Positions 7,041 through 12,985 of a DNA stretch of 25,314 nucleotides are shown here, piece after piece. The notes under the pieces were generated by a model. That model was not told the DNA's origin and did no database searches. It saw only the letters and a program-made list of their open reading frames with translations. The DNA is taken from IMG/VR virus record IMGVR_UViG_3300045970_000853, positions 1 through 25,314 of that record; one strand, given 5' to 3'. Source of the stretch: a virus. Within the stretch, counting starts at the first letter, position 1, and each line of letters begins with the position of its first letter. Position numbers and translations under genes: made by a program.

Positions 7041-7668
7041 TATTTGCCACCTTCCCCAAGAACTTGGAGCAGTAGGAACGCCTGTGTTCGTAGATCGTCG
7101 GCCCCATCAGTAGCCCGTGCTTCTCGATGGCGTCGGTGTGGGTCTTGGTCAGGTAGCCTTTATTGATAGCCCAGTCGTAATCTGGCCGGCCCAGCTTCCG
7201 CAGCATCGCCGCCTTCTCGACCATCACCTGGTCTCGCATGACCTTGGCGATGATGGACGCCATCGAGACCTGGACATGGTTTAGGTCCGCCTTCGGCTCG
7301 ATGATCTGCTTCCCTGCCCAGGAGTTGACTCTGTTGCCCCACTCCGTGCCGTCGACGATGAGCATGTCTGGCACACAGTGCAGCTCTCCGAGCGCCCTCT
7401 TGTAGCTCTCTTGCAAAGCCCACTTCGGCCCAAGCTTGTCGATTTCCCAAGCTTCGACTGCACCGAGTCCCTTGTCGTAGGCCGCCTCTAGGAGGGGCAG
7501 CAACAAGGATCTGCGGCGGATTTCGGAGAGCTTCTTTGAGTCGGTAACGCCCTTGGGCAGGAACATGAGATCCTTTGCCCGGGTCACTACGACGACGGAA
7601 ACTATGGGACCTGCTCCACTGCCCCAGCCAACTTCATCGAGGCCTGCGATCAACTCTTCTTCGGGCAT
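7033..7668 (-). CDS. rnhB: Ribonuclease HII
   Basis: RNase HII cleaves RNA in RNA-DNA hybrids and 5' of single ribonucleotides in duplex DNA. The family landmarks are present in order (numbering from the ATG at 7683): AGLDEVG (D16, E17), then IVDGTEW with a catalytic Asp, then KAD and SMASIIAKVMRD, the most conserved segment. This gives a complete D-E-D-D acidic set at a length near the family norm. The usual Gly-Arg-Gly after the first acidic pair reads Gly-Trp-Gly (G19-W20-G21), an unusual substitution at the ribonucleotide-reading loop. I prefer the ATG at 7668: it has AGGGG 5 bases upstream, whereas AAGGAG directly abuts the ATG at 7683. The gene lies in a three-gene minus-strand operon inside the structural region. 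A role in primer or R-loop removal during phage replication is likely. Confidence 0.92.
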   Translation of the reverse strand: MPEEELIAGLDEVGWGSGAGPIVSVVVVTRAKDLMFLPKGVTDSKKLSEIRRRSLLLPLLEAAYDKGLGAVEAWEIDKLGPKWALQESYKRALGELHCVPDMLIVDGTEWGNRVNSWAGKQIIEPKADLNHVQVSMASIIAKVMRDQVMVEKAAMLRKLGRPDYDWAINKGYLTKTHTDAIEKHGLLMGPTIYEHRRSYCSKFLGKVANNG

Positions 7669-7692
7669 GAAAGCCCCTTTCATCTCCTTATC

Positions 7693-8022
7693 TCAAGGTC
7701 TGGAGTCTTTTGGGTGCCCCAACCGTTCACGAAGTCTGACGGTCACAGTGAAGTTCTCGACTCGCTTCGAGTGCACAAGAGGGTTCACCTCGAAACGAGT
7801 TTCGAGCTGTCCTTGGGGTGAGGTACCATTGGCGGCGGCCCACTTCTGGAATAGGTTCCAGACCTGAACGGCGAGGTTGATGCGGACCGGCTCCCGCCAA
7901 GAGAGTTGGATTTTGTAAGTGAGTGCGTTGACAGTCGGGACCACCTCGTATGCTATGGTCTGACCGAGGGCGAGTCCGGTTGAGTCGCTGAACGCAGCTA
8001 GCCAAGCGAGTCCTGGTGGCAT
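7693..8022 (-). CDS. Uncharacterised small protein upstream of rnhB (109 aa)
   Basis: This frame fills the gap between rnhB and the divergent terminase gene, and its codon use (mostly C/G in third positions) looks coding. Residues ~27-45 and ~80-97 alternate hydrophobic and polar residues (YEVVPTVNALTYKIQL, NFTVTVRLRERLG), suggesting beta strands around a central helix (INLAVQVWNLFQKWA). No known motif is visible. The ATG has a weak AGGA ribosome binding site ~10 bases upstream, and a TAGGAT box (on the minus strand) lies 9 bases before it. The stop lies 24 bases from the preferred rnhB start, so it is likely first in the rnhB operon. It begins only 16 bases from the terminase ATG on the other strand, so any promoter must overlap the terminase start. 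Confidence 0.55.
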   Translation of the reverse strand: MPPGLAWLAAFSDSTGLALGQTIAYEVVPTVNALTYKIQLSWREPVRINLAVQVWNLFQKWAAANGTSPQGQLETRFEVNPLVHSKRVENFTVTVRLRERLGHPKDSRP

Positions 8023-8038
8023 CGGGGAATCATCCTAC

Positions 8039-9841
8039 ATGAGTGTGGTCCTAAACTACGACGAGTACGCCAGGGGCGAGAGCAACGTCATCGTTGCCGA
8101 GAATGGCCAGCTTGAGCTGAAGGACGAGTGGGACTACGCGCAGGATGTCGACTTCGAGGACGACTACGTCGACGACGACGAGCTGGCCAGACGTCAAGCC
8201 GTACTCATCAACATCCGACCATCTGAGTTCGTCGAGTTTGCCGTCAGGATGCCTGACAAGGTTGCCCAGAAGCACATACCCTTCTCGTTCAAAGGGAGAG
8301 AGTACCTTCGGCTACCCTACGACACTCAGGCCAAGCGCACTCTCTACAAGTGCGGCCGCCAGGTCGAGAAGAGCACCCTGCTCGGCAACAAGTGCCTGGC
8401 CTACTGCTGCGTCTACAACGCCTTCAACGTCCTCTACGTCTCGCCCACCAACCAGCAGACGAAGACCTTCTCTCAAGACCGACTGAGGGAGCCCGTCGAG
8501 ACCTCGGAGATCCTGAAGGCCTGGACGACGACCAAGCTCTCCGACAACGTCTTCTTGAAGAAGTTCATCAACCGCAGCCAGATCACGCTGCGCTACGCCT
8601 ACCACAACGCCGACCGTACCCGCGGTATCCCGGCCGACCTCGTCCTCATCGACGAGCTTCAGGACGTCATCACCGACAACATCCCAGTCATCGAAGAGTG
8701 CGCCTCCCACTCCCCTCACAAGTTCTTCATCTACTCCGGCACGCCGAAGAGCTACGACAACGCCATCGAACACTACTGGGCCAACTTCTCGACCCAGAAC
8801 GAGTGGGTGGTGCCTTGCGAGCGGCATGGTACGCCGAACGATCCTAGCTCATGGCACTGGAACATCCTCGGGGAAGAGCACATCGGGCGGGACGGCCCGG
8901 TCTGTGATCGCTGCAAGCAGCTCATCGTCACCAACCACCCGATGGCGCAGTGGGTGATGATGAACCCTGGTGTGAAGCAGAAGCTCCAGGATTTCTACGA
9001 GGGCTACCGCATCCCGCAGCTGATGGTGCCGTGGCTGCCTTGGGGCGACATCCTCGACAAGTACACCAAGTACCCGCGCAGCCAGTTCTACAACGAGGTG
9101 CTCGGCGAGTCGTATGACTCCGGCACCCGCCCCCTCACCAGGCAGGACGTGATCGACAACTGCCTGCCCGGCTTCTACATGGACCAGGCCGGGCTCCAGA
9201 ACGTGAAGACAGCCCTAGGCATCGCCTCCCCCGTGTATGCCGGCGTGGACTGGGGCACTGGCGAAGGGTCGTTCACCGTCCTCTCCCTCGGCGCCTACAT
9301 CCACGGGTTCTTCACCATCTTCTACATCCACCGCTTCGAGGGGCAAGAGATCGAACCACCAGTGCAGCTGGAGTTGATCGAGAAGCTGGTGCAGTACTGG
9401 GATGTGAAGCTGGTGGGCTGCGACTACGGCGGCGGCTTTGACCGCAACGATGCCTTGGCTCGCAAGTTCGGCAAGAACCGGATCGTGAAGTACCAGTACA
9501 GCCAGCCCGGCATCAAGGTGAAGTGGGAGGACGGACTCAACCGATTCCTCGTCCACCGCACCGAAGTGATGAGCGACATGTTCAACGCCATCAAGCGCCG
9601 GGACGTCTTCCGCTTCCCAGACTACCAGCAGTTCGAGGATCCATTCGCGAAGGACATGCTGAACATCTTCTCGGAGTATTCCGAGACGCAGCGTCAGGTG
9701 CAGTACAAGCACACCCCGGACTGTACCGATGACTCCTTCCACTCCATCTTGCTCTGCTTCCTCGCCTCGATGCTGAAGCACCCCAGGTTCGACGTGCTCA
9801 ACCCGACTCAGAAGACTGGGTACGCGGCCGCTGAGGACTAA
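8039..9841 (+). CDS. terL: Terminase large subunit (TerL), ATPase plus nuclease
   Basis: TerL powers genome packaging into the prohead and cuts the concatemer. The ATPase half contains a Walker A variant GRQVEKST (residues 106-113, with Glu where a Gly is canonical), Walker B LVLIDE (D205, E206) and a coupling segment IYSGTP. The nuclease half has RNase H-fold aspartates at D404 (GVDWGTG), D462 (GCDYGGG) and D564/D565 (TDDSFH). Between the two halves, CERHG and CDRCK (residues ~260-300) look like a zinc-binding insert. The N-terminal ~50 residues are very acidic (EDDYVDDDE). Length (600 aa) is normal. The ribosome binding site is weak (GGGGA, 10 bases before ATG). The gene stands alone on the plus strand, flanked by minus-strand genes on both sides, which is unusual for phage terminases. 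Confidence 0.95.
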   Translation: MSVVLNYDEYARGESNVIVAENGQLELKDEWDYAQDVDFEDDYVDDDELARRQAVLINIRPSEFVEFAVRMPDKVAQKHIPFSFKGREYLRLPYDTQAKRTLYKCGRQVEKSTLLGNKCLAYCCVYNAFNVLYVSPTNQQTKTFSQDRLREPVETSEILKAWTTTKLSDNVFLKKFINRSQITLRYAYHNADRTRGIPADLVLIDELQDVITDNIPVIEECASHSPHKFFIYSGTPKSYDNAIEHYWANFSTQNEWVVPCERHGTPNDPSSWHWNILGEEHIGRDGPVCDRCKQLIVTNHPMAQWVMMNPGVKQKLQDFYEGYRIPQLMVPWLPWGDILDKYTKYPRSQFYNEVLGESYDSGTRPLTRQDVIDNCLPGFYMDQAGLQNVKTALGIASPVYAGVDWGTGEGSFTVLSLGAYIHGFFTIFYIHRFEGQEIEPPVQLELIEKLVQYWDVKLVGCDYGGGFDRNDALARKFGKNRIVKYQYSQPGIKVKWEDGLNRFLVHRTEVMSDMFNAIKRRDVFRFPDYQQFEDPFAKDMLNIFSEYSETQRQVQYKHTPDCTDDSFHSILLCFLASMLKHPRFDVLNPTQKTGYAAAED

Positions 9842-9844
9842 AAA

Positions 9845-9869
9845 GGGCGGCTCCGGAATGGAGCCGCCC
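9845..9869. terminator. Strong GC-rich hairpin between convergent genes
   Basis: GGGCGGCTCC and GGAGCCGCCC form a perfect 10-bp stem around a 5-base loop (GGAAT), beginning three bases after the terL stop. On the plus strand no T-run follows. On the minus strand the stem is followed by TTTTAG, so it is a canonical terminator for the minus-strand genes at 9924-11102 and probably also stops or stabilises terL mRNA. Confidence 0.7.
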
Positions 9870-9871
9870 CC

Positions 9872-9920
9872 CACTACTCACGCTGGTACTAAATCGCGGT
9901 ACCCCCGTGCGTGAATAGTG
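9872..9920. repeat. Nested inverted repeat (second hairpin of the convergent-gene terminator)
   Basis: CACTACTCACGC (9872-9883) pairs with GCGTGAATAGTG (9909-9920), 11 of 12 positions as Watson-Crick pairs in DNA. Inside it, GGTAC (9885-9889) pairs with GTACC (9899-9903). The structure fills most of the space between the 9845-9869 hairpin and the stop of the minus-strand gene at 9924. Confidence 0.6.
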
Positions 9921-9923
9921 TAA

Positions 9924-10364
9924 CTAGGTCCCGGTCCGCATCGGCGGCGGGACGGCGACCAGCTTCGGGGCCGTCTGCGCGGGGAGGAAGCTCGGGGTCG
10001 AAGAACGGTACCCCTGGAACAGGGTAGCCCAGTTCTTCCCGCTGCGGTGGCGCCACGCGCCGATCGCCTCGTTGGCCACGACGACGGTGCTGGCACCCAG
10101 GATGGTGTAGAGCATCCCGCGGCTGACGGGCTTCCGGAAGTGGATCCCGGCCTTCGACTCGGGAACCGTCCCGAGCAGGTTGTACAGGTGGCGAGCCTCG
10201 GTGGCATCGCCCCTCTCCACGGCCGCACGGGCCAGGATGAGGACGTCGTTGGCGCCGACGGTGTAGACGACCTTCGTCTTCACCTCGTTGCCGAACCCAT
10301 CGACGGTGCTGGACGGATTCTGAGCGTCAGTGACGACGCCCTGCTCCGGAGGAAGCGGACTCAT
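9924..10364 (-). CDS. Uncharacterised protein with one hydrophobic segment (146 aa)
   Basis: The start is well supported: AAGGAG lies 5 bases before the ATG on the minus strand. Residues ~37-65 form a helix-rich region (NDVLILARAAVERGD, then EARHLYNLLG) resembling a single helical repeat. Residues 83-98 (GMLYTILGASTVVVAN) could be a short membrane-inserting or buried segment. The last 30 residues are Pro/Ser/Ala-rich and probably disordered. No family is recognised. It is the downstream gene of a two-gene minus-strand unit with the helix-turn-helix gene at 10413-11102 (48 bases between them) and reads into the double hairpin at 9845-9920. Function is unknown. Confidence 0.75.
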   Translation of the reverse strand: MSPLPPEQGVVTDAQNPSSTVDGFGNEVKTKVVYTVGANDVLILARAAVERGDATEARHLYNLLGTVPESKAGIHFRKPVSRGMLYTILGASTVVVANEAIGAWRHRSGKNWATLFQGYRSSTPSFLPAQTAPKLVAVPPPMRTGT

Positions 10365-10412
10365 GTGACTCCTTTGTAAGGGAAAGGTGCTACTGACCCT
10401 TATCCCTCCGAC

Positions 10413-11102
10413 TCAGGAGTTCTTGCCGGCAAGTTGTCTCAGCAGCATACCGCGCCCATCGTCCAAGGCCCGCAGCAGGGCGTCGGGGGTGCCACCTTTT
10501 CCGAGCTCTACCCACATGAGGATGGTGCCGCGAATGGCCTTGCGACCCTCGTCGAGTCTCTTGTGGGTATGCTGGGCGATGAGAGAGGTCTTGTAGTCCT
10601 CTGCCTGAGAGACGTACTTCATCATCGCCAGGCAGAGTTGGTAGAAGACAGCCCACGACAAGGGCTCGTTCACGTAGTCGGCGAAGATGTCGAAGCAGAC
10701 CTCGTCCATTCGGTCGAAGAGGTCCGCCCAGGTGGCAATCTCTTCTCGGTGCCATGCCTTGGCCGACAGCGCCTGGGTCGCCGCCATGAAGAGCCCGTCG
10801 GCCTCTTCCTTGTTGGGGCGTAGGGGTTGGTCCTGAATCCCAGTCATTCTGCGGACCACCGACATGTCCTGCTCCAGCTTCTGCACCCGAGCCATCAGCT
10901 GGAAGAAGGTCTTCCGGTTCATGGGAGGGAAGCCGTGGCCAATGTCGACCGCCAGATTCTCGACGTCCTCCACGGGGATGAAGGTCCTACCGTCCCTCTT
11001 CTCTCGGCGGAGCAATCCCTGCCTCAAGTAGTCGTAGACGGACCTCTTGGACTTGCCGAGCTTCTCAACGGCCTCATCGAAGGTGTAGAAACTGCTTCCC
11101 AT
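10413..11102 (-). CDS. MerR/excisionase-type helix-turn-helix protein (229 aa)
   Basis: The ATG at 11102 is preferred because GGAGG lies 8 bases upstream; a GTG five codons earlier is an alternative. Residues ~5-50 read FYTFDEAVEKLGKSKRSVYDYLRQG, then a basic wing RREKRDGRTFIPVEDVENLA. This is the standard winged-helix layout of MerR/Xis/helix_turn_helix_17 proteins, in which the final segment is typically the VeDVe helix. Residues ~65-95 form a coiled coil (FFQLMARVQKLEQDMSVV). The remaining ~135 residues are helical and unrecognised. It could be a transcriptional regulator of the divergent operons at 11102/11171, or a DNA-binding packaging/recombination factor. Being the first gene of a minus-strand unit divergent from the head genes favours regulation; this is inference. 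Confidence 0.8.
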   Translation of the reverse strand: MGSSFYTFDEAVEKLGKSKRSVYDYLRQGLLRREKRDGRTFIPVEDVENLAVDIGHGFPPMNRKTFFQLMARVQKLEQDMSVVRRMTGIQDQPLRPNKEEADGLFMAATQALSAKAWHREEIATWADLFDRMDEVCFDIFADYVNEPLSWAVFYQLCLAMMKYVSQAEDYKTSLIAQHTHKRLDEGRKAIRGTILMWVELGKGGTPDALLRALDDGRGMLLRQLAGKNS

Positions 11103-11170
11103 TTTTGGTGCCTCCACCTTAGGCTGGGGACCGGTCTTTCACTACCCTTGGGCCAGGGAGCTTACCACTC
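11103..11170. promoter_or_regulatory. Divergent intergenic region between the HTH gene and the head operon
   Basis: These 68 bases separate divergent starts at 11102 (-) and 11171 (+). They must hold the minus-strand promoter, and possibly one for the long plus-strand head operon. I see ribosome binding sites on both sides but no convincing -35/-10 pair, so the location is by position only. Confidence 0.35.
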
Positions 11171-12109
11171 ATGAGCGACGAACTCTCTCGGTACCTTTCG
11201 ACAGGCAGCACTCACGCGAGCCTGTCGGCCGAGCGGCTGGAGTCGATGGGCAAAGAAGCAGCCAACATGCTCCTCGACAAGAAGGTTCCCCTGAACACCA
11301 GCATCCCGAAGTTGGCGGCTGCGGTCGACGACATCAACGGCGAGCAGGTGAAGCGCATCTGCGAGTTCGCCAACACCGCCGTCTATCTCGCCCAGCATGA
11401 CCGCAACAAGACGGCCGGCTCCGAGTCGAGCTACCCGCAGTTCGAGCTCGCCGATCCGAACCGCGTCATCCAGGACCTCTCTTCCGGCTCGAAGCCGACC
11501 CGCATCAGCCAGGTCGACCTCGACTACGGTCGGCAGCACGAGAAGGCCAAGCTCTCCTCCAAGCGTCCTGAGCTGGAAGACGCCCTCCAGGCTCTCTTCA
11601 TCCCCGACCAGGAGAAGACGGCTTCCGTCCTCGACTTCAGCCGAGAGACGGGCGTCCACGAGCTGATGACCGCCAAGGGCAACCTCGTCTCCATGAAGGA
11701 GCACCTGGAGAGCGCGGCCGAGAACTACGACCTCCTCCAGAAGCAGGCTGCCGCCGAGTACTACCACGAGGTGAAGACCCACCTCCTGACCGGCGAGAGC
11801 TTCTCCGACGTGCTCATGGCGGCGAACTCGTCCGGGCTGGAGGGGGAGAAGATCGCCTCGGTCCTGGCCCCGGTCATCGAGCGGCTGCTCCGGGAGAAGG
11901 TGGCTTCGGACGCCGCCCTCTCGCGGGGCGTGTCGGACCTGGAGAAGGTCGCCCATCGAATCGTGAACGAGGAGCATCCCCTCGTTCGCCTGGTCGGCGC
12001 CGTCGCCCACTTCGACGAAGAGCTGTCCAAGTGCGCCGAGGCCCTGGCTTCGGTCGACTCTCAGCTGGTCGAGGTCCGCAGCACCATCAAGGAGACGTTC
12101 CTTGCTTGA
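11171..12109 (+). CDS. Helical virion/assembly-type protein (312 aa)
   Basis: The ATG has GGGAG 10 bases upstream, a weak spacing. The protein is almost wholly alpha-helical, acidic and without Cys motifs or membrane segments. A Pro/Ser-rich break near residues 85-115 separates an N-terminal domain from a long helical C-terminal part (~155-312). The K-[TIVLC]-A pattern recurs strikingly: NKTAG, EKTAS, EKIAS, EKVAS, LEKVA, SKCA. It is the first gene of the long plus-strand head operon and overlaps the next gene by 8 bases. In this position between TerL and the protease many phages have the portal, but this protein is too short and lacks portal features. A head-core or internal protein role is possible. 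No family is recognised. Confidence 0.8.
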   Translation: MSDELSRYLSTGSTHASLSAERLESMGKEAANMLLDKKVPLNTSIPKLAAAVDDINGEQVKRICEFANTAVYLAQHDRNKTAGSESSYPQFELADPNRVIQDLSSGSKPTRISQVDLDYGRQHEKAKLSSKRPELEDALQALFIPDQEKTASVLDFSRETGVHELMTAKGNLVSMKEHLESAAENYDLLQKQAAAEYYHEVKTHLLTGESFSDVLMAANSSGLEGEKIASVLAPVIERLLREKVASDAALSRGVSDLEKVAHRIVNEEHPLVRLVGAVAHFDEELSKCAEALASVDSQLVEVRSTIKETFLA

Positions 12110-12353
12110 TGACCTGCGCCGGCACGCCGCGGCGTCCGCGGCTCTTCGGGAGATCGCTCTGGCCAAGACGGCCGGCCCGATCCTGAGGACCATAGGAAAG
12201 GGCCTCGGCGCTGCTGGCAAGTTCGTCGCCAAGCGCCCAGTCGGGACTGCCCTCGTGGCCGCCGGTACCCTCGCCGGCATCGGTGCCACCCGTTCTGCCA
12301 TGGCGGGGTTCAACCCCGCCATCCACCGTGCTCAGCTGGGGATCGAACCATGA
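12102..12353 (+). CDS. Small glycine-zipper membrane protein (83 aa)
   Basis: The start is TTG at 12102, with GGAG 7 bases upstream and an 8-base overlap with the preceding stop; no in-frame ATG gives a better start. The N terminus is a basic helix (DDLRRHAAASAALREIALAKTAG). It is followed by TIGKGLGAAGKFVAK and a hydrophobic small-residue segment GTALVAAGTLAGIGATRSAMAG (written in full because it is the key feature; ~residues 48-68), which fits a single transmembrane helix with G/AxxxG contacts. The gene ends in an ATGA overlap with the next gene. It is one of several small glycine-zipper proteins in the window. Function is unknown; a membrane-inserting internal protein is plausible. Confidence 0.7.
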   Translation: MLDDLRRHAAASAALREIALAKTAGPILRTIGKGLGAAGKFVAKRPVGTALVAAGTLAGIGATRSAMAGFNPAIHRAQLGIEP

Positions 12354-12979
12354 CCTACGAAGAGATGTTCAAGCTCGCCAGCGACGCGGCTCCTGACACG
12401 ATGGCGGACGCCGCCATGGCGATGAAGCTGGCCGAGAGGATGGATCCGGAGTCGGTCAAGGACATCGTCAAGGACTTCACCGAGATCTCCGAGCGCATCG
12501 CCGTCCACACCAAGGTGGCCGGCTTGGCTCGGGATGTCGGCACGGCGCTCGGGGTCACCGTGGTCGGTGGCCTGGGCCTGGCGCTCGCGACCGACCTCTA
12601 CTCTGCCACCCGCCGCGGGCTGACCAAGGCCCGCAACTGGAAGCGGATGATCGAGGCCAACCCGAACCTCCTCGACCCCCACTCCGATGATGGAGTCATG
12701 CACCAGGAGCGCCTTCGCCCAGCCTTCAACTCGATCCATCGGTTCGCCCCCGATGTGGCCTCCGACCCCCTCGCCGCCGGCGCCGCAGTTCGCCAGCTGG
12801 CCGACTCTCCGAGCGGCACCTACCACGCCAACCTCAAGAACTCGGTCGACGTCCAGAAGACGATCTCCGACTCCCACGCCAAGCCCTTCGTCGGGTTCTT
12901 GAAGGGGATCGACGTGAAGAGCGACAAGGGTCCGAAGCAGGGGCCCGGGGCCTTGAAGACCAACCATCCGCGCGGCTAG
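12350..12979 (+). CDS. Membrane-type protein with N-terminal targeting-like motif (209 aa)
   Basis: ATG overlaps the previous stop (ATGA), with GGGGA 8 bases upstream. The protein begins MTYEEMFKLAS, a clear instance of the recurrent [DE]-x-[LM]-x-K-[IL]-[AS] motif. It also recalls, in length and position, the TYQEFI-type capsid-targeting start of T4 internal proteins (remembered, not aligned). Residues ~20-60 are helical. Residues ~63-84 (VGTALGVTVVGGLGLALATD) are a probable transmembrane or membrane-inserting helix rich in Gly. The C-terminal ~110 residues are polar, with a final Lys/Gly/Pro tail. It lies directly before the prohead protease gene, a typical place for a protein that is packaged and processed. 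No known family is recognised. Confidence 0.8.
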   Translation: MTYEEMFKLASDAAPDTMADAAMAMKLAERMDPESVKDIVKDFTEISERIAVHTKVAGLARDVGTALGVTVVGGLGLALATDLYSATRRGLTKARNWKRMIEANPNLLDPHSDDGVMHQERLRPAFNSIHRFAPDVASDPLAAGAAVRQLADSPSGTYHANLKNSVDVQKTISDSHAKPFVGFLKGIDVKSDKGPKQGPGALKTNHPRG

Positions 12980-12985
12980 GGACTG

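Noticed and set aside
7553-7867. Plus-strand open frame across rnhB and the 109-aa gene
   Set aside because: It crosses the boundary of two minus-strand genes, lacks a ribosome binding site and has no domain, while rnhB is certain on the opposite strand.
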